Assembly: GCF_001640805.2 (NCBI RefSeq)
Contig: NC_066843.1
Coordinates: 12,132,036 to 12,196,035, forward strand
Length of the DNA stretch: 64,000 nucleotides
Direction: 5' to 3'
Source: Lates calcarifer
Lineage: Eukaryota > Chordata > Actinopteri > Centropomidae
Positions 1-13,619 of this stretch are shown here, in pieces. The notes under the pieces were generated by a model, which did not search any database, was not told where the DNA came from, and worked only from the letters and a program-made list of their open reading frames with translations. A program made the translations under genes and the position numbers. Positions within the stretch are counted from its first letter, which is position 1; each line of letters starts with the position of its first letter.

Positions 1-3000
1 AACAAAGATACTAATAAAAGCAACTACCCATTTGCTAGACCGCCACCCTGAACAGTGACTGTCCAGTCAATACTCAGTGTAGAGAGAGTATGGATGTTGG
101 TTTCTTCCTTAATATATCTCCAAAACCAAACACACAAGCACAAATGTGTAAGAATTGGATTTAACATAAGCTGCAAATGTTACCATTTCCAGCTAACTAA
201 CTAGCACATCCACTGTGTTTCACTGTGTGAAAACCAGTCCTGGATGCAACAACATAAGAGTGAAGGTGTGGCTTAATTTAAACTTTGTCACATGGAGAGC
301 TGAGGTGAAACCTGAACTTCATGTTCAGCTCCAGAAGTGAGAAAACCTCCTTCAAAATCCCACTTACATTTTTAACATCACAGGAGCGAACACTGTAAAA
401 GTTTTTTGATGCAGAGACTACTAGAACACTGAAAAAAAAATCACTTTAGAAGAAACCATTGGTGAGTTTTGGATATGGATGAAACCACTTTACAATGAAA
501 TATCCACGCTGCTGTACTTGTAGTTTTATTTTACTGTGTATTTTTATTATTTATCTTATTTAGGAGCTGTAGTTTTTTGGATCCAAGAAGGTTTTCCAGT
601 AACCAGTGCTGCAGTGAAAGGTGATTTGTCTTTGAATACGGAGAGAACTCTCCAGAAACACATTTAGATTTTCACAAAAACCAATGAAACAAATGCTAAA
701 TGAGTGATTGTATTGAGCTATTGAAGCTATGGAGGCTAGTCTGGATGTTATGTCATAACTTTGGCTCTCTATAACTGTGGGTTATGAAGCATATCTTCAC
801 ATAAAATATATCATAAACATCCATATAGGATTTATTTCAAATGTAGAAAAAAAAAATAGATGTCTGTGGCACTTATGATTTTCATTTGCAATGCTACAGC
901 CTATTAAATGATATTACTTTTCTTTTGGGGCCATATATACCTAAAGCTAAAATATATAGGATAAGTATGACACAGATGACTTTTTCATTTAATTATTGCC
1001 TATGATTGTGAAATAGTACCTTAAAGCTTGAAGATTTTTCTGTTCTGTAGACAACTACTGTATATTGTTGCTGTCAGATGAAAACCCCATTCAGACCAAC
1101 AGCCTTTCTTTTTAGTGGCTTTTTCTTTTGTCATGTTCAAATCATAGACAAACTTTTCAGTTCTAGTACAATCAATAAAAACACGAAAATCAGATTTCAT
1201 CTGACAGCAGTAATTTTTTATTTCCTGTGTGGATTTTACACAAGGGTTGTATATTGTTAGCAAAATGGACATCTCCTTCTAACATGTTATTTTTACAGTG
1301 AGTCACTCTGGCCCCGAAGTCATTCAGCTGGTGCAGGTGCAGTGAAATTAAAGTTCCTTAAATGATGTCGTTTCACAGGGGAACACAAGAAGAAATGATT
1401 ACATTTAGCTCTGAGGTCCTACTGAGAAGAACATTTCCACTTTTCTTACTGCAATTGAAAAAGTTACTCAACCATTGTACAGGTTTATATTGTTAAAAAA
1501 AAAAGAAGAAATACCTGAATGTTTTTTTTTTTTCTTTTTCATTTTATTGACTATTTTATATAATTTGGTGTGAGTCGTGCCATCATGTGCAGCTGGTCAG
1601 GAGCGAGCTGTTGATTTCAATTAATAGCTGAAAAATAAGAGATATTTAATACAATAATGATAAACATGTAGGAGTTTCATACACAGAATGCCCACAATTT
1701 GACTCACCAAGAGTATAGTATGATTTGTATTTTATTTTAAATTTGTAAATGCTCTGATTGTCCATGACTGTCTTTTTTCAAAAGAACTAAAATAAAAATG
1801 GACCACTAAACAGGTCAATAATGCTGTTTGATGATGGTATGACTTCTTGATGTACTGATGTTTAATCATGTTAATATCGCTCTTCTTGCATTACTGTAGA
1901 AAGTCTATACACATACAGTATCAAATCAATTAGTTATAGCTCTTTTCTTCCTATTGTGCTTTTTATGTTTACCTATAGATAGAGAGAGTCAATAGATGGA
2001 TTTATTCAGGAAATAAAGATGGCTTTTCAAGTCTTTTCTTTAGCAAACGTTCAGATATCCTTGTGTCATTGCTCACATATTCACAGAGTCGCTTTGGTCC
2101 AGGAACCTCTCAACCAGAAAATGTGGTCGAATTGAGAGACAAATCTATTGGAAATGCTCCAGAGACCTTACACACTGCAGGTCAGGGCTATTCAGGAGTG
2201 AATGTAATAGATGCACAAAGCTCCTTAAATCATTCATGAGACCTTTACCTTAGAGCAGTGAGAACAGCATGGGAAGAGCGTACACTAAAACACATTCTGC
2301 TGCCTGTTGATCCCTGGAATTCCCTCATGGTTTTGATTCATATAGATTACTAACCTTTTTCCATACATGCAAGAAACAATGTGTTTAATATTATGTCAAT
2401 TAATAGAACACACACACACACACACAAATGTTGTGCTTATGGATTATAGGTTTTTGTGTTCTTTGTTTAGTCTAAGACTGGAATAAAACAGCTGGAAGAA
2501 TATGGACATTGAATACCTTATATTAATGCAGGAGGCTTACAGGTGATGATGAATATTGACTGTACACACTAACATGGAGAGGCATGATTTAAACATTGTG
2601 CATGGCCAAATGTGGCTGTGTAAATAATTTAAATTTGCTCAACAGAGAGAAAAAAAAATCACAACATAAAGCACAACAAAGATGACCCTCTATGCTGTTG
2701 GATTTGTAATTGTTTTGCTTGCAGAAAAGGTCAAGGAAATGCTTGTTAGATTACTTTCACATGTAATTGGTTTGTGAAGAAAACACAACCACTCAGCCCA
2801 CTTGTGTTACCCACCCATTCTCATCTATTTTCTTATTCACAGAAGCTTGAGGGAAGACCCAGTGAGTTACAGTGTTTCATTATAGATTGAGAGCACGGCG
2901 TGTTTTTGTCTCTTACATTAGCACCTGAATTTCTTTGAATGCAATATACAGGTAAGTAATTGCATATCATTAGAATTTTGTACGCTTTTTTGTTTGTTTG

Positions 3001-4430
3001 TTTCTATATCTGTATTTTGTATAGATAGATAGTGAGGACAGACTGTATTCAGACTGTATTCATTGATTTAAGATGATGTTTTAGATTAGATGACAACAGG
3101 TTGCACTCACATAATGAGACAATGTGAGATTTGCACATTATGAAAAAGGTGAAAAATTCAAATTGTATCCGTGTCTAATAATAGTAGCTATATACATATA
3201 AGTGTGTGTGACTGTAAGAAAAGAAGAGTACTTTATTCTCATTAACTACTCTATGGATGTTGATGTGAGTTCTGTAGTCTTAGTTTACTTTGTCCTCTAT
3301 TTACTTCCTGCATGTCAATACAATACCATTTATAAAATGTGCATTAAAATGAGTGCTGAATACTCCTGGTGAAAGAGGTAGATTATATATTTTACTGTGA
3401 ATGAAAATCTCCTGAGAAATACTTTTGGACACGTGGCCTCTGCTGGGCCTAGTCTCAGAAATGCCACTGGTTTGGCTCACCTTTGTGTCACTTTGTTGAA
3501 GAGGGAAGCTGATGTTTGGAGGAGTCATCCGGTCCTTTGAGTCACTGTTATGAATGTAAAGCTGTCGGTCCCTGTCCTGACCTCTGACTGAGTGCTGTCA
3601 AAGCTGTTACTATTCTCTACACACAGCAGTACAGTACAAGCATTTTCCATTCAGCTGCGTCCCCACGGGGAGTGCATGAGCTGGCAAAAATGTTTAAAAT
3701 CACAGGGTTAGATTTCTTGCAAGTCTGGCGGACAGGGGGGAAGAAAAGGGCCGTGAAAAGAAACTGAAATGATGGACATGATGCGGAGCAGGAGTGAGGA
3801 CAGCGGCTGAGAGAGACAGAGAACCACATGACACTGTGAAAAAGTACAGATGGACACAAGCTGGCCACAGAGACTGACTGGCAGAAGAAAACATGACACT
3901 CCAAAGAGATTTAAAGCTCAGCCAGCAGAACAAGAGAAACAATGACAGAGCCCAAACTGAGACTAAACCACACTTTTCAAAGTGCACTGTTTTACCTCCT
4001 TAACTCTCAATTCCCATACCTCTGGTATTTACAAGTAGTCAAGTGTGGAAAAAATACACTTGTCAAGGGCGCTCAAAGGCTTTGTTGGTTTTATTTAAAT
4101 TCCACATGGGTAAAAATCAACCATACAACATCGCAGTTACACTTACATGACAGTAATAAAAAGTGACACACAATCAGGAGCTGAGAGCAGTCATGAAATG
4201 AATTAAACTATTAAATCAGTCTCGCATCACATTATTTTGAATGACTTAAATCTGACATCCAAGGTTGTTTTCCATCCGCCCCATATGATGTGAACATGGC
4301 ATAACTACACTGCCTGTTGCCATTTTTTTTAGATGTCTCTCTCACTGTAAATGTTAAGTTGCTGATATTCGTGCTGACAGTCCTGTTCTTCCTACCTTTG
4401 TGGTCAAAAAGGTCTCAGCCAGTGCAATCT
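1..4430. other. intergenic, no gene recognised
   Basis: AT-rich sequence with short homopolymers and a small (CA)n run at 2408-2426. No conserved exon, RNA gene or recognisable transposon was found. Open frames here are short and show no family motif. Confidence 0.6.

Positions 4431-4432
<2 letters not shown>

Positions 4433-4461
<29 letters not shown>
4433..4461. repeat. (GA)n microsatellite
   Basis: About 14 uninterrupted AG units, just upstream of the pyrimidine-rich tract. Confidence 0.95.
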
Positions 4462-4463
<2 letters not shown>

Positions 4464-4559
4464 AGCTGCTCATCTACTGAACCACACACTCTTTATCTCG
4501 GGGAGACGGCGACACTGAAGCTCGAGTTAGCCTGAAGTACTCACTTCAGCTCTTTCTTT

Positions 4560-5115
4560 CTCCACTCTGCTCGAGTATGACCATATTTATCTTTCCCTCA
4601 GTCAAACCTGTCTCTCCTCTTCTCCAACACATTTTCCACCCTCCCTCATTGCCATGTCATTCATTTTTCTGTCTCTCCCTGCTGCCCACACTCTTCTCTC
4701 TTTACTTCGTGTCCCTGCTCCTTTCTCTCCCATTTCCCTCTTCAACCAGATTTTCTCCTCTTTCTTTTTCCAGCCTTCATTTTCTGATCATTTTCTCTGT
4801 TTTCTTCATTCTCATCTCTTTTTGTCTCTTTCTTTGCCTGGCATCAGGTTGTGCTCCTCCATTCACCTCAGTGTTTCCCTCATTAATCAACCCTTTTCTT
4901 TGTTTTTTTTTTTCCCCTCTTCTGAATCGGCTTCGATCTTCCCCTCCTCTCTTTTCCATCTGTTTCCTTCCCCCTTCTTTGACGGTCTCCTCTGCAAGCA
5001 GTGACAGTGAGCCATTGGCCCATCTCCACCTTCTTTTTATCTGCTTTTTCTCCAAGTCTGTTTTTCTCCCCCGTTCCCTCGCTCCCTCCCTCGCTCTCTA
5101 TCTTTCTGCTCCAGT
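4560..5115. repeat. pyrimidine-rich (polyC/T) tract
   Basis: About 550 bp in which the plus strand is strongly dominated by C and T (CTCC, TTTC, CCCTCC motifs) with few purines. It supports long open frames on both strands that are low-complexity Phe/Ser/Leu/Pro or Lys/Arg/Glu and are not genes. Confidence 0.85.
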
Positions 5116-5721
5116 GCTCTCTCAAGCAGGCACTCTGCTGTCTAATGACTTGGATCGGTAGTGACTGTTGAGAGGAGATAGACCTGTAATAAGGCAATCC
5201 AACCCAGCGCAAGAGAGCAACGTGCTACTAGTGCTTCATCTGTAACAACGCTGCATACAGTACCCGGGCCTGGAGGGAGGATGGAGGAAAAGGAGCTGAC
5301 GGAGCATGCACGTGGAGGTGAAATGTCCTGTGGGTTGAGAGCATTTGACTAAGTCACATACATTTACTGCCCTGATACAGAGCAGGACAAGTGAATTCAA
5401 CAGATGAAGAAGGGAGAGATTGGATAGTAGGCTCCATTAGTGTTACTTTAAGCTCCCTGAGTGCGCAGGTGTTCTATTCCATCCAAATTTAGCAGCAGTG
5501 CATTTCATGAATTAACCTCCCCCATCTGGTTCAAGGTGGATTAAGTAGTTAAATTAACAGCTTAAGTGTCTGATTTCACATCTAAACTGAGCATTACTGG
5601 GAATTACCAGCTTAGTTTAATATTTTTGTCAAAAGTTTTACATGACTTGAAGTAACATTTAGTATATCTCATGGGACTGCAGGGGTTGACATTAATAAGA
5701 TCAGAAATTGTGGGAACATAC

Positions 5722-6076
5722 TTAAAAAGAAAGAGTTTAACATTTTTTGCTTTCCTGCCCAGAAATAGATGGGAAGATTGAAATCCTCACATATGCAACT
5801 GGAGCCAGCAGCTAGTCAGCTAGCTAGCCTAGCCTAGCTTAAAGACTAGCTAGCTAACCTAGCTCTGTCCAGTGGTTACAAAATCGGCACCTGTAAAGCT
5901 TACTGATTAACATGTTATATCTTGTTTGTTTAATCTGTATATAAACTGAATTGTAAAAAGAACAATTCACTGTGACTGTGTGTCTGCTGGTTGTCTGGCA
6001 ACTGGTGCTGGCCCAGAAAAAGGCCATAAAATGGTGAATTGTCATTTTTACACTTGTATTTATATATTACGTACGG
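5722..6076 (+). repeat. dispersed fish repeat, family A, copy 1
   Basis: Matches a percomorph interspersed element I recognise by its order: GTTTAACATTTT opening, a GCTAGC-rich stretch, then AGCTCTGTCC, TTAACATGTTATATCTTGTTTG and AAAAGGCCA. Two more copies lie in this window at 25085-25230 (minus) and 44075-44375. Non-coding, class uncertain. Confidence 0.75.
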
Positions 6077-6079
6077 CCA

Positions 6080-8815
6080 GTTTATGAAGGCTGGTATGTA
6101 TACAGTGACAATTCAAATATGTGACAGTGCTCACACTGACCCATATTATACAGCACATTTCCGCCTACAGTATTCAAAGGGAAGGCTGGACAAACAGCAG
6201 TGGAGAGAGTGGAAGTCAAGTCGTGATATCAGTAGTCTTCAGGAGTTGAGAGGATTTGTGTTGGTGTAAAATATACATTTTAAGTACGAGAACGCTCACA
6301 GGTACACACTAATGCTTCCCAGAACACACATACACTCACAAGTAAATGGACACACACACACACACACACACACATGCAAACACATGCCGCTGCCATGGGC
6401 AACAAGAGTAGTCAAAACTCCCACAGTTTTTTTTTTTTTTTTTTTTTTTTTTTGTGAATTATTAATCCAAGTCTGTTTTCGCAATCAATAGGGAGGAGAG
6501 GTGGAAGAAAAGGTCAGGCAATAACACACACACACACCCATAATCACACATACACACAGTCACACAGACACACACACAGGAAACAATTGTTAAGAATGAT
6601 GAGCATGGAGGCGTTATTCAGTCCGGCCCTTGTGGAAAAATAGATTTGAGCACCGCCATTATGTTGTTTTCTATTATGTAAGCGAAGAGCAGTGGCAGGA
6701 AGAGAAGAAATGAATAGTACTCACGCTGACAAAGGCAGCGCCGGGTAATCACAGAGACAACAACATATTTTGGAAAAGTGTTTGTCAGGAGCTTTTTGGC
6801 AAACAGCAATAGTGTGACGATAACTTCTTTGCTCCTTTTGTGAATGTCTTTAATTCTGTTGTACCTGTTGTCATTTACTTTCTTCTGTATTCCATCTCAC
6901 CCTGACTTTTTTTTTTTTTTTACTGTCCTCATACACTTTCTTTTTTTCTTTTTGTCTTTCTTTCTTTTACAAACTGAAGACAGTAACAGGAGCTTGATAT
7001 TAGTTTGCTCAGAAACCTTCTGATAATACGTATTGTGACTGAGCAGACTGATATGATATTATAACATTGCATCATCAGAAATAAAACTTTTCTCTCTCAC
7101 TTTGTTCATCTCCTGTATCTGGAGTTTACTACTTACGTCACTTCTGTTATCTAACTTGTCTTATGGCTGATGATGCTGGAAGAGAAAACTAAAGTATATA
7201 TAGTATGCTGACATAGTATGGCAGGCAAAGAGATTGTGCTCAAACAACAAAGGTGAAGCAAAGGCCAGTGCTGCAGTTTGTGAACAGTAATCTATATCTG
7301 AGGTCCCCTGTAATGCACAATAAGTATAAGTACAATAAAATTTGACATAAAATTTGAGAGCTCTCTCATCTGCTTTTTATTTTGAAAGTTAAGGGAGGCT
7401 CAGCTTTTGTGTCACTGTGACTTTTGTACACTTTGTAATTTTATCTTAGGTGTAAAAACGGGCCTTAACCAAGAGTTTCCAAAAAAAGAAAACAAACATA
7501 CTGCATTCATGCCACCTATTCAGTTTAGATCACAAAAAATAAAGAAAAGGTGCACAGCTCACAGGTTAATTGTACCCTTGCAGAACGACCATTTTTCACA
7601 CTTGCTTGGTAAAAGCTCTCATCTCCATCATGCAGGCCTGTGACTCACTCATGGGCAACGTGGGAGGAGAGCACATAAGTACAGCCAAAGTTTTCCTCAA
7701 TCTTAATTTTAATTTTTCTCATTATACAGTATATGCTTGCTCCTTGGTATGAGCTTCATAGTCGCCATGGAGACTGCAAGAGAGGTAGAGTGAAAGACAG
7801 ACAGGGAGAGAGGAGGGAAGGAGGGAAAGATCATGCTGTTTTGTTGGACGGAGGAAATGGCACAATGTCCTTTAATGATAACTGGGTGACCCCTGGTTTC
7901 CCTCAAGTGGGTGTCTTAATCGTTAAAGTTGTAGGTTTGTGTGCATGAGAATAAAACGCCTGCTGAACTTTCTGAACATTGAGCATCATTCATTTGCATT
8001 TGTGCCAATGAACAGAAGGAGAGAGTAGGAGAGACACTTCCTCACTCGCACAGATGTTCACCTCCCGGTCTTACACAAAAGTAAAACTTTCTTCAGGGTT
8101 GAACACGATGCAGCAGCTTCTTCTGATGATTGGAGCTGTGTGTTACTGGACCTGACACTGCTGGTCTCTTAATGCTCCACAATGATTCAGCCCCTCATGT
8201 CCATCAGCCCCATCCCACAGCCTCGTCTGATAACACCACCGGGAGTATGGAAACCCATGGCTACATGACATTTCCTCCACAACATGCATAACTGTTTGAG
8301 GGGTTGACAGAAGATTTTTGCTGCATCATGTCCAATAAAAACATGTGAATGGGATTAATGCTGTCTCACTACTCCATAACATTGCTTTATCCTGCTAGGC
8401 TGTCCACCCACTTATGATCAATCCTGTTTTGGCACCGGTTCTATTTTTATTTTGTTTTAATTTGCATCAAGTTTGTGCGTCACAGCTATGACTACTGTAT
8501 CTGTTTGCCCAGCTGCTTATTTTACATGCATTTAATTACATCTGACTGCCTGTCTCTTTGAGGTGTTATTTTTTTTCAAGGCTGTCATTCTGCTTTCTGT
8601 CTCACAATCTATTTTGTACTTAGAATCCTTATAAAATCTCAACTCTCTAATCTTCAGAAGAGACAACCACTCTGACATTTAGTGATTTAAAATGTTGGTT
8701 GGGAAAAAACTGGCAATGAAATGGCCTTTCTATTTACAGAATTATGATATTTACACAACATGTGCCAAGCTGAATAATACATTTAGTTACGTACATCAGC
8801 AAGACAGAGGTATAC
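6080..8815. other. intergenic with simple repeats
   Basis: Contains (CA)n at 6350-6374, a run of 27 T at 6427-6453 and further short CA and T tracts near 6525-6580 and 6910. No gene or named element was recognised. Confidence 0.6.
6427..6453. repeat. poly(T) run of 27
   Basis: Uninterrupted T27; no retroposon body or flanking duplication could be tied to it. Confidence 0.95.
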
Positions 8816-8817
8816 AG

Positions 8818-9480
8818 TGATAGAGAGTATTCTACTTTTTTGAGGTACTTTACTTGATAATTTCCATTTTACGCTACTTTGTACCTCTACACTGTTACAT
8901 TTCAGAAAGAAATATTGTGCTTTCTACTTTCACTAGTCACTACTTAATTTTCAAATTAAGAGTTTACATTTAGAGACAAGACCATAAAAAATAGACCAAA
9001 ACCCATTACAAAAAAGCAGTGTGCCCTTGGGTGCCCTTCTCACAGGCTTCACACATGTCTATGTGATGATTTCCTCTCCAAATGTCTCATTTAGCTTCAT
9101 ATAAATAACAGACTAAGGCCCAGAGAGAAAAATTATCCAATGTGTCACAGAAAGCGAGAGTCTTTCGGTCAGGAAGGATTTAAAAAAAAAAAAAAAAAAA
9201 TCCAAAACATGACAAGAGATTTATGTCAAAGAACTTTGATTTTTAATCATCTCACAGTTTATGTTATGGACCTTTGGATTAGACCTGACCTCCACATTGG
9301 GAACCACTAGACTAAACTCCATAACTGTAAATAAAGTAGTTAAAATTAGCTGCACCTCAACTAGCTACAACGGTTAACTACTACATTTGTGTTGATGCAT
9401 CAATATTAATACTTAATACTACATTTTTCTAGTAATATTTGTGTAAGCTGTGTACCTTTACTTAAGTACACTTTTGGAAA
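8818..9480. repeat. dispersed fish repeat, family B (GAGGTACTTTACTT type)
   Basis: Shows the typical order of a common percomorph interspersed repeat: TGAGGTACTTTACTTGATA, CTACATTTCAG-like, AATATTGTGCTTTCTAC, a central part with AGCTGCACCTCAACTAGC, and TTTACTTAAGTACACTTT at the far end. An A tract interrupts it at about 9182-9200. A short related piece (CTGCAGGACTTTTATTTTGA) lies at about 10250-10290. Confidence 0.7.
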
Positions 9481-9484
9481 TTAC

Positions 9485-12400
9485 CTCAAAGAAATGTTGC
9501 TTGTTCGTTTTATAAATGTTTTTCTCGGGGTTATTCTGGTTTTGTTCCGTTTCATTGTTTCGTTGATTTATGGAGGCAGGTGCTTTTATTTTGAAGACGT
9601 AATTCGGTAGGAAGAAAAAGACGTGTAAGGGTCAAAGTGTTTCCGCCAAACAAAGGAAAACATGGTATTGTTTAACTAGCACCTGATAAGGACCCAAGGT
9701 TTGTTAACGTTTCGTTACATTATATGTTTAATATTGAGCGACATGCAATGCTCTTTTTGGTCGTTTGAAATCAGTATGTACAAGCTAGCTTAATTGCTGT
9801 GTTAGCCAAATAAACCGACTCTGTTGTGCAGTTTATTTAAATCCAGGAGAAAACTTTTAAAGACGTATTTTATGTGGGATTTGCGCCATTCTCTGTGATT
9901 TATATCAATTGCGGTTGAGAATATGAATAAATATTTCAAGTTAAATATGCTTACTTACATTATGGCACTCTACTGGACTCTACTTGTCACTTAGTTAAAA
10001 GGTGTCATTTCATGATTGTGTACAAATGGCAACATTAATTAATTTTAAAACTTATACTTAAAAATAGCAGTATATCTGAGTTGTTATTAAATATTATTGG
10101 GATATTTAAGGGTGTAGTAATAATTTCCATTAGGATGTGAGGGTAATATTTTGTTTTCACAGTATATTTTTAAGCTACAATGTTAATAAAGCCTTTGTGA
10201 ACCTTAAGTTGGAGAATAAGACCATCAGTCATCTGGTGATGCTTCACTTTACACTGCAGGACTTTTATTTTGATGGAGTACTTTTAAAATGGTACATGCA
10301 TTATACTGTAAATGTTTGTAGTTGCTCCACCACTGCAAGTCTACTACAAATGCAGCATCATTTCATGTATCAGGGATGATTTTGACCATGTTTAAATCCT
10401 CCACAATTTCAAACCTTGTGTGACACTTTCAAAACAATTTGAATAATAATTTAGAAACAGCTGCTGCGGGGCAACATTCTGCATTAGCTGCTGTCAGGAC
10501 AGTATCTCTGGGACTTTTGAGTCCACACAGACCAGAGGTGTCCACTTCACACCTGAAGCCAGTGTTGTGCCTCACACTTAACCTCACACACTCCTTACAA
10601 TGTTTACATGAAATGACACAAACCTGAGGCTGACACAGACACAGACAGACATAAAAACCTGTACAATACAAACACACACATCTGCTAAATTTCTTTGCTC
10701 TGTCATCTATCACCCACTCTCATTACTTTCTACAAAATCAAATCAGAGGATTGTGTTGTGTGCCACTCTGAGAGTGGTCAAGCTGTAACAAATGAGACCT
10801 TTTCTGTTCTGCTATGCTTTATTATTGGTCCAGTCAGGTCATTATGTCTACTGGATGGGATTAGACAAATGACAAGCACATCCATGAAGAAACCGACACA
10901 TGTCACAGACAGTGACAGTCACATTTGCCTGTGTCTGGGCAGCTGCGAGTGTGTGTGTGTCACAATTTCCTCCCATCTCTAAGTATGTGTTTGCAAATGT
11001 GATAGGCGTGTATGATCATCTGCGTGTCTGTGTGTGTGTACAGTATGCACAGCAGAGGCGGAGCACATGGAGTGACAGGCTGATTTCCATCCAATCTGTG
11101 GCGTTCTTCCGTGGAGCGAGGCGGCTACATTATTAATCCGCTGCATTTACGGCTGATGCGGGTGAGTGAGCCTGGCTATCAAAGACAACAAACTGTTTAC
11201 AATGAGGAGATGGCTGCCGTGCACCCACCACCACCACCACCACCACCATCACTGCCTATCTGCCACCTCAACTCCATTCAGGCAAATGTAATTTCAGAGG
11301 CAATTTGGAAAGCAGAGGGAAGATCAATAGTGCATATCGTCATGAGGAAAACACATTTCCTCATTTGGAAATCTGTTATTGTAAGACTTAAGAATATTAA
11401 ATATTTTATCCTCTCTGGGTTTCATCATAAATCAGTTACAAAGTGCAGCTCAAGACAAGGCAGCAGCATTTCAGGTAAAATGCAAAGCAATTGAGGTACA
11501 TATAGCAACGATTGAAAGGCTAGATGAAAGAGGCAGCAAAGCTCACAATATGAGGTTGAATTTATGTTTATTTTCTCACAGTAGCAGTTGGTGAATTAAC
11601 ATCATGAACAAAAGGTTTCTTCTTGTACCTCAGTTTTAAACTTTAAGCATAGCTGAATTGTCTTAACAAGAAGCAATAAGTGTATGTCCCTGAGCCTGAA
11701 CAGCTAGAGGCAAGTTGTTAACAGCAGTGATACTAGAGGAAGGAACTCATCAATTCATGGTGTGTCTTTGTTCCTACTCCACAGGTGAGAGGGAGGAGGA
11801 GGAGATGTTTAAATGTGTGTGTGTGTGTGTGTGCGCGGCGTGCGTGCATGCGTGTGTGTGCACGTGTCTAACTTTCATCACAGTCTAGACAGTACCTCAG
11901 AGCCCCTCATATGAACTCATTAGCCTCCATTTGAAGGATCATTAACTCACCTTTCCCATCTCTCTCTCTCTCCCTAACCTTACTTGTTTGAACTCTTCCC
12001 ACTTTTCCCTTTTCATCCCCTTTGTCTCCCCCAGTTCCTCCTCTTTTCTTTCATTTTCCTTCCAGCTACTTCCTGCTGTTCTGCCATTGTTAGTCATTGT
12101 CAGTGTCATTTAAAAAGCAACCACAATCCTTTTAGCGCTCACTTGTGAAAATGTCTGTTTTTGGGATTTTATTTTTGTTATTATTTTCGGCAGGTCAAAG
12201 TGAGGCACAAAGTCACATTGCAAATTTAAAAGTGTAGGGGTTTGAGTAAAATATGAAGCAAATTTAAGTAAAAGCACTTTTAAAGTCCATCTCAGCTCTG
12301 AGATGGTTAGCACACCTCACCTCACCTTTACCTCATGCCAGGATGTCTTTGTATTCTTTATGGCAGTTTGATCACTTGACTCAACCTTGTGACCTGAGTT

Positions 12401-13500
12401 CAGTGGACATGCAGCATGAAACAGTCTTAAGGATTTTAAAGCAGGAGCAATAGAAAGACATGGTAAACGTTCATCAAACCTTCGGGTGAATTTTAACTTC
12501 TAACTGTGCCAAGTCAGTCATTATTTATTCAACAGACTGTGGCATGTTGTGCTTTTTTTGAAAGATTCTGTCACCGACAGAACAACTTTTAAGCATCAAG
12601 CGACACTGAAAACTATTTCATGATAATGAGAGTGCTGTGTTGAATTTTTCCATTTTGATTCTGCTTTTCTGTTTCTATACATCATATTATAACAAGGAAA
12701 AAAAGTGGATGTAAACCCCATCAAAGGAGAGGAATAGACACAGACACAAAGTGACACACACAGAGACAGACTGACTTCCTGAGCATACACAAAACAACAC
12801 AGGGAATCTGTAAACTGACAACTTTTTAACATCTCCTACTCTGCAGTGATTGGCTGATGTATAGCAACCAGTGTCTCCATAGTGACATGGAGGCAGCAGC
12901 TTGGCTGTGAGCAAGGAGATGATCACCAGGCCTTAAATGCACTGCGGCCACTGTGACGAAGCAAAAACATCACGTCAGTAAAAACCTGCAATTCTAGCAC
13001 AGACACACACACACACAGTCTGAAGCATATATAGTATATGCACATACACACTACACACACACATGCACAGAGAATAAACACATATGCATGTACATACACA
13101 TTTCAAAGCTCTCCTCTCCCTTCAAACATCACACCCTAATAGCTGTGATATTGAGCGGTTGTCGTTTAATCTTCGAGGAGAAATGCAAGCTGAGCCCCAA
13201 GATGAAAAAAAGATGCCTCATCTCTCACAGCGATATCACTCCACTGGCAATAAGTTCAGATTTCATTATACATTATGCAAGAGACAATCTTCTGCTTTAA
13301 ATGAAATGTGCATGACACCTAGATGGCTGTCTGACCCACTAGATTGGGAAATGGGAAGTCTGAAATTACCCGGATAAAAAGACACATTGTGGTACCTCGT
13401 TCATAGGATTGGTACATTATCTCTTTGTGGTAATTCCAGTCCTGAAGCACCACCACCCCTCCCTAATGTTTGGGTTTTAGAACAGTGATAGGGAAAACTG
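9485..13500. other. intergenic, no gene recognised
   Basis: Holds a (CCA)n run at 11224-11248 and (GT)n at 11814-11834. The stretch 9540-9720 has more CpG than its neighbours, and 11050-11350 has balanced, low-repeat composition; either could be regulatory, but no motif decides it. Confidence 0.5.
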
Positions 13501-13506
13501 AGAAAT

Positions 13507-13535
13507 GGATTGGCTCCCAGTGTATCCATGGAAAC
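13507..13535. promoter_or_regulatory. inverted CCAAT followed by an RFX-type X-box-like palindrome
   Basis: GGATTGGCT at 13507-13515 is followed by GTATCCATGGAAAC at 13522-13535. The second motif fits the RFX half-site dyad. Read on the minus strand the order is X then CCAAT. Short motifs, no functional proof. Confidence 0.25.
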
Positions 13536-13619
13536 AGTCTTGACATCGAAGCGTCAATCACCGCTCTAAAAGGTTGCATCTGCATGATTGATTAGGGCGA
13601 GTGCAGATGTGGCGACAGA

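Noticed and set aside
1979..2239. 86-codon open frame without ATG
   Set aside because: It lacks a start and convincing splice sites; a run of this length is expected by chance in 64 kb.
4577..5161. 194-codon open frame on the plus strand
   Set aside because: Low-complexity Phe/Ser/Leu/Pro product of the pyrimidine tract; no domain, and other frames are equally open.
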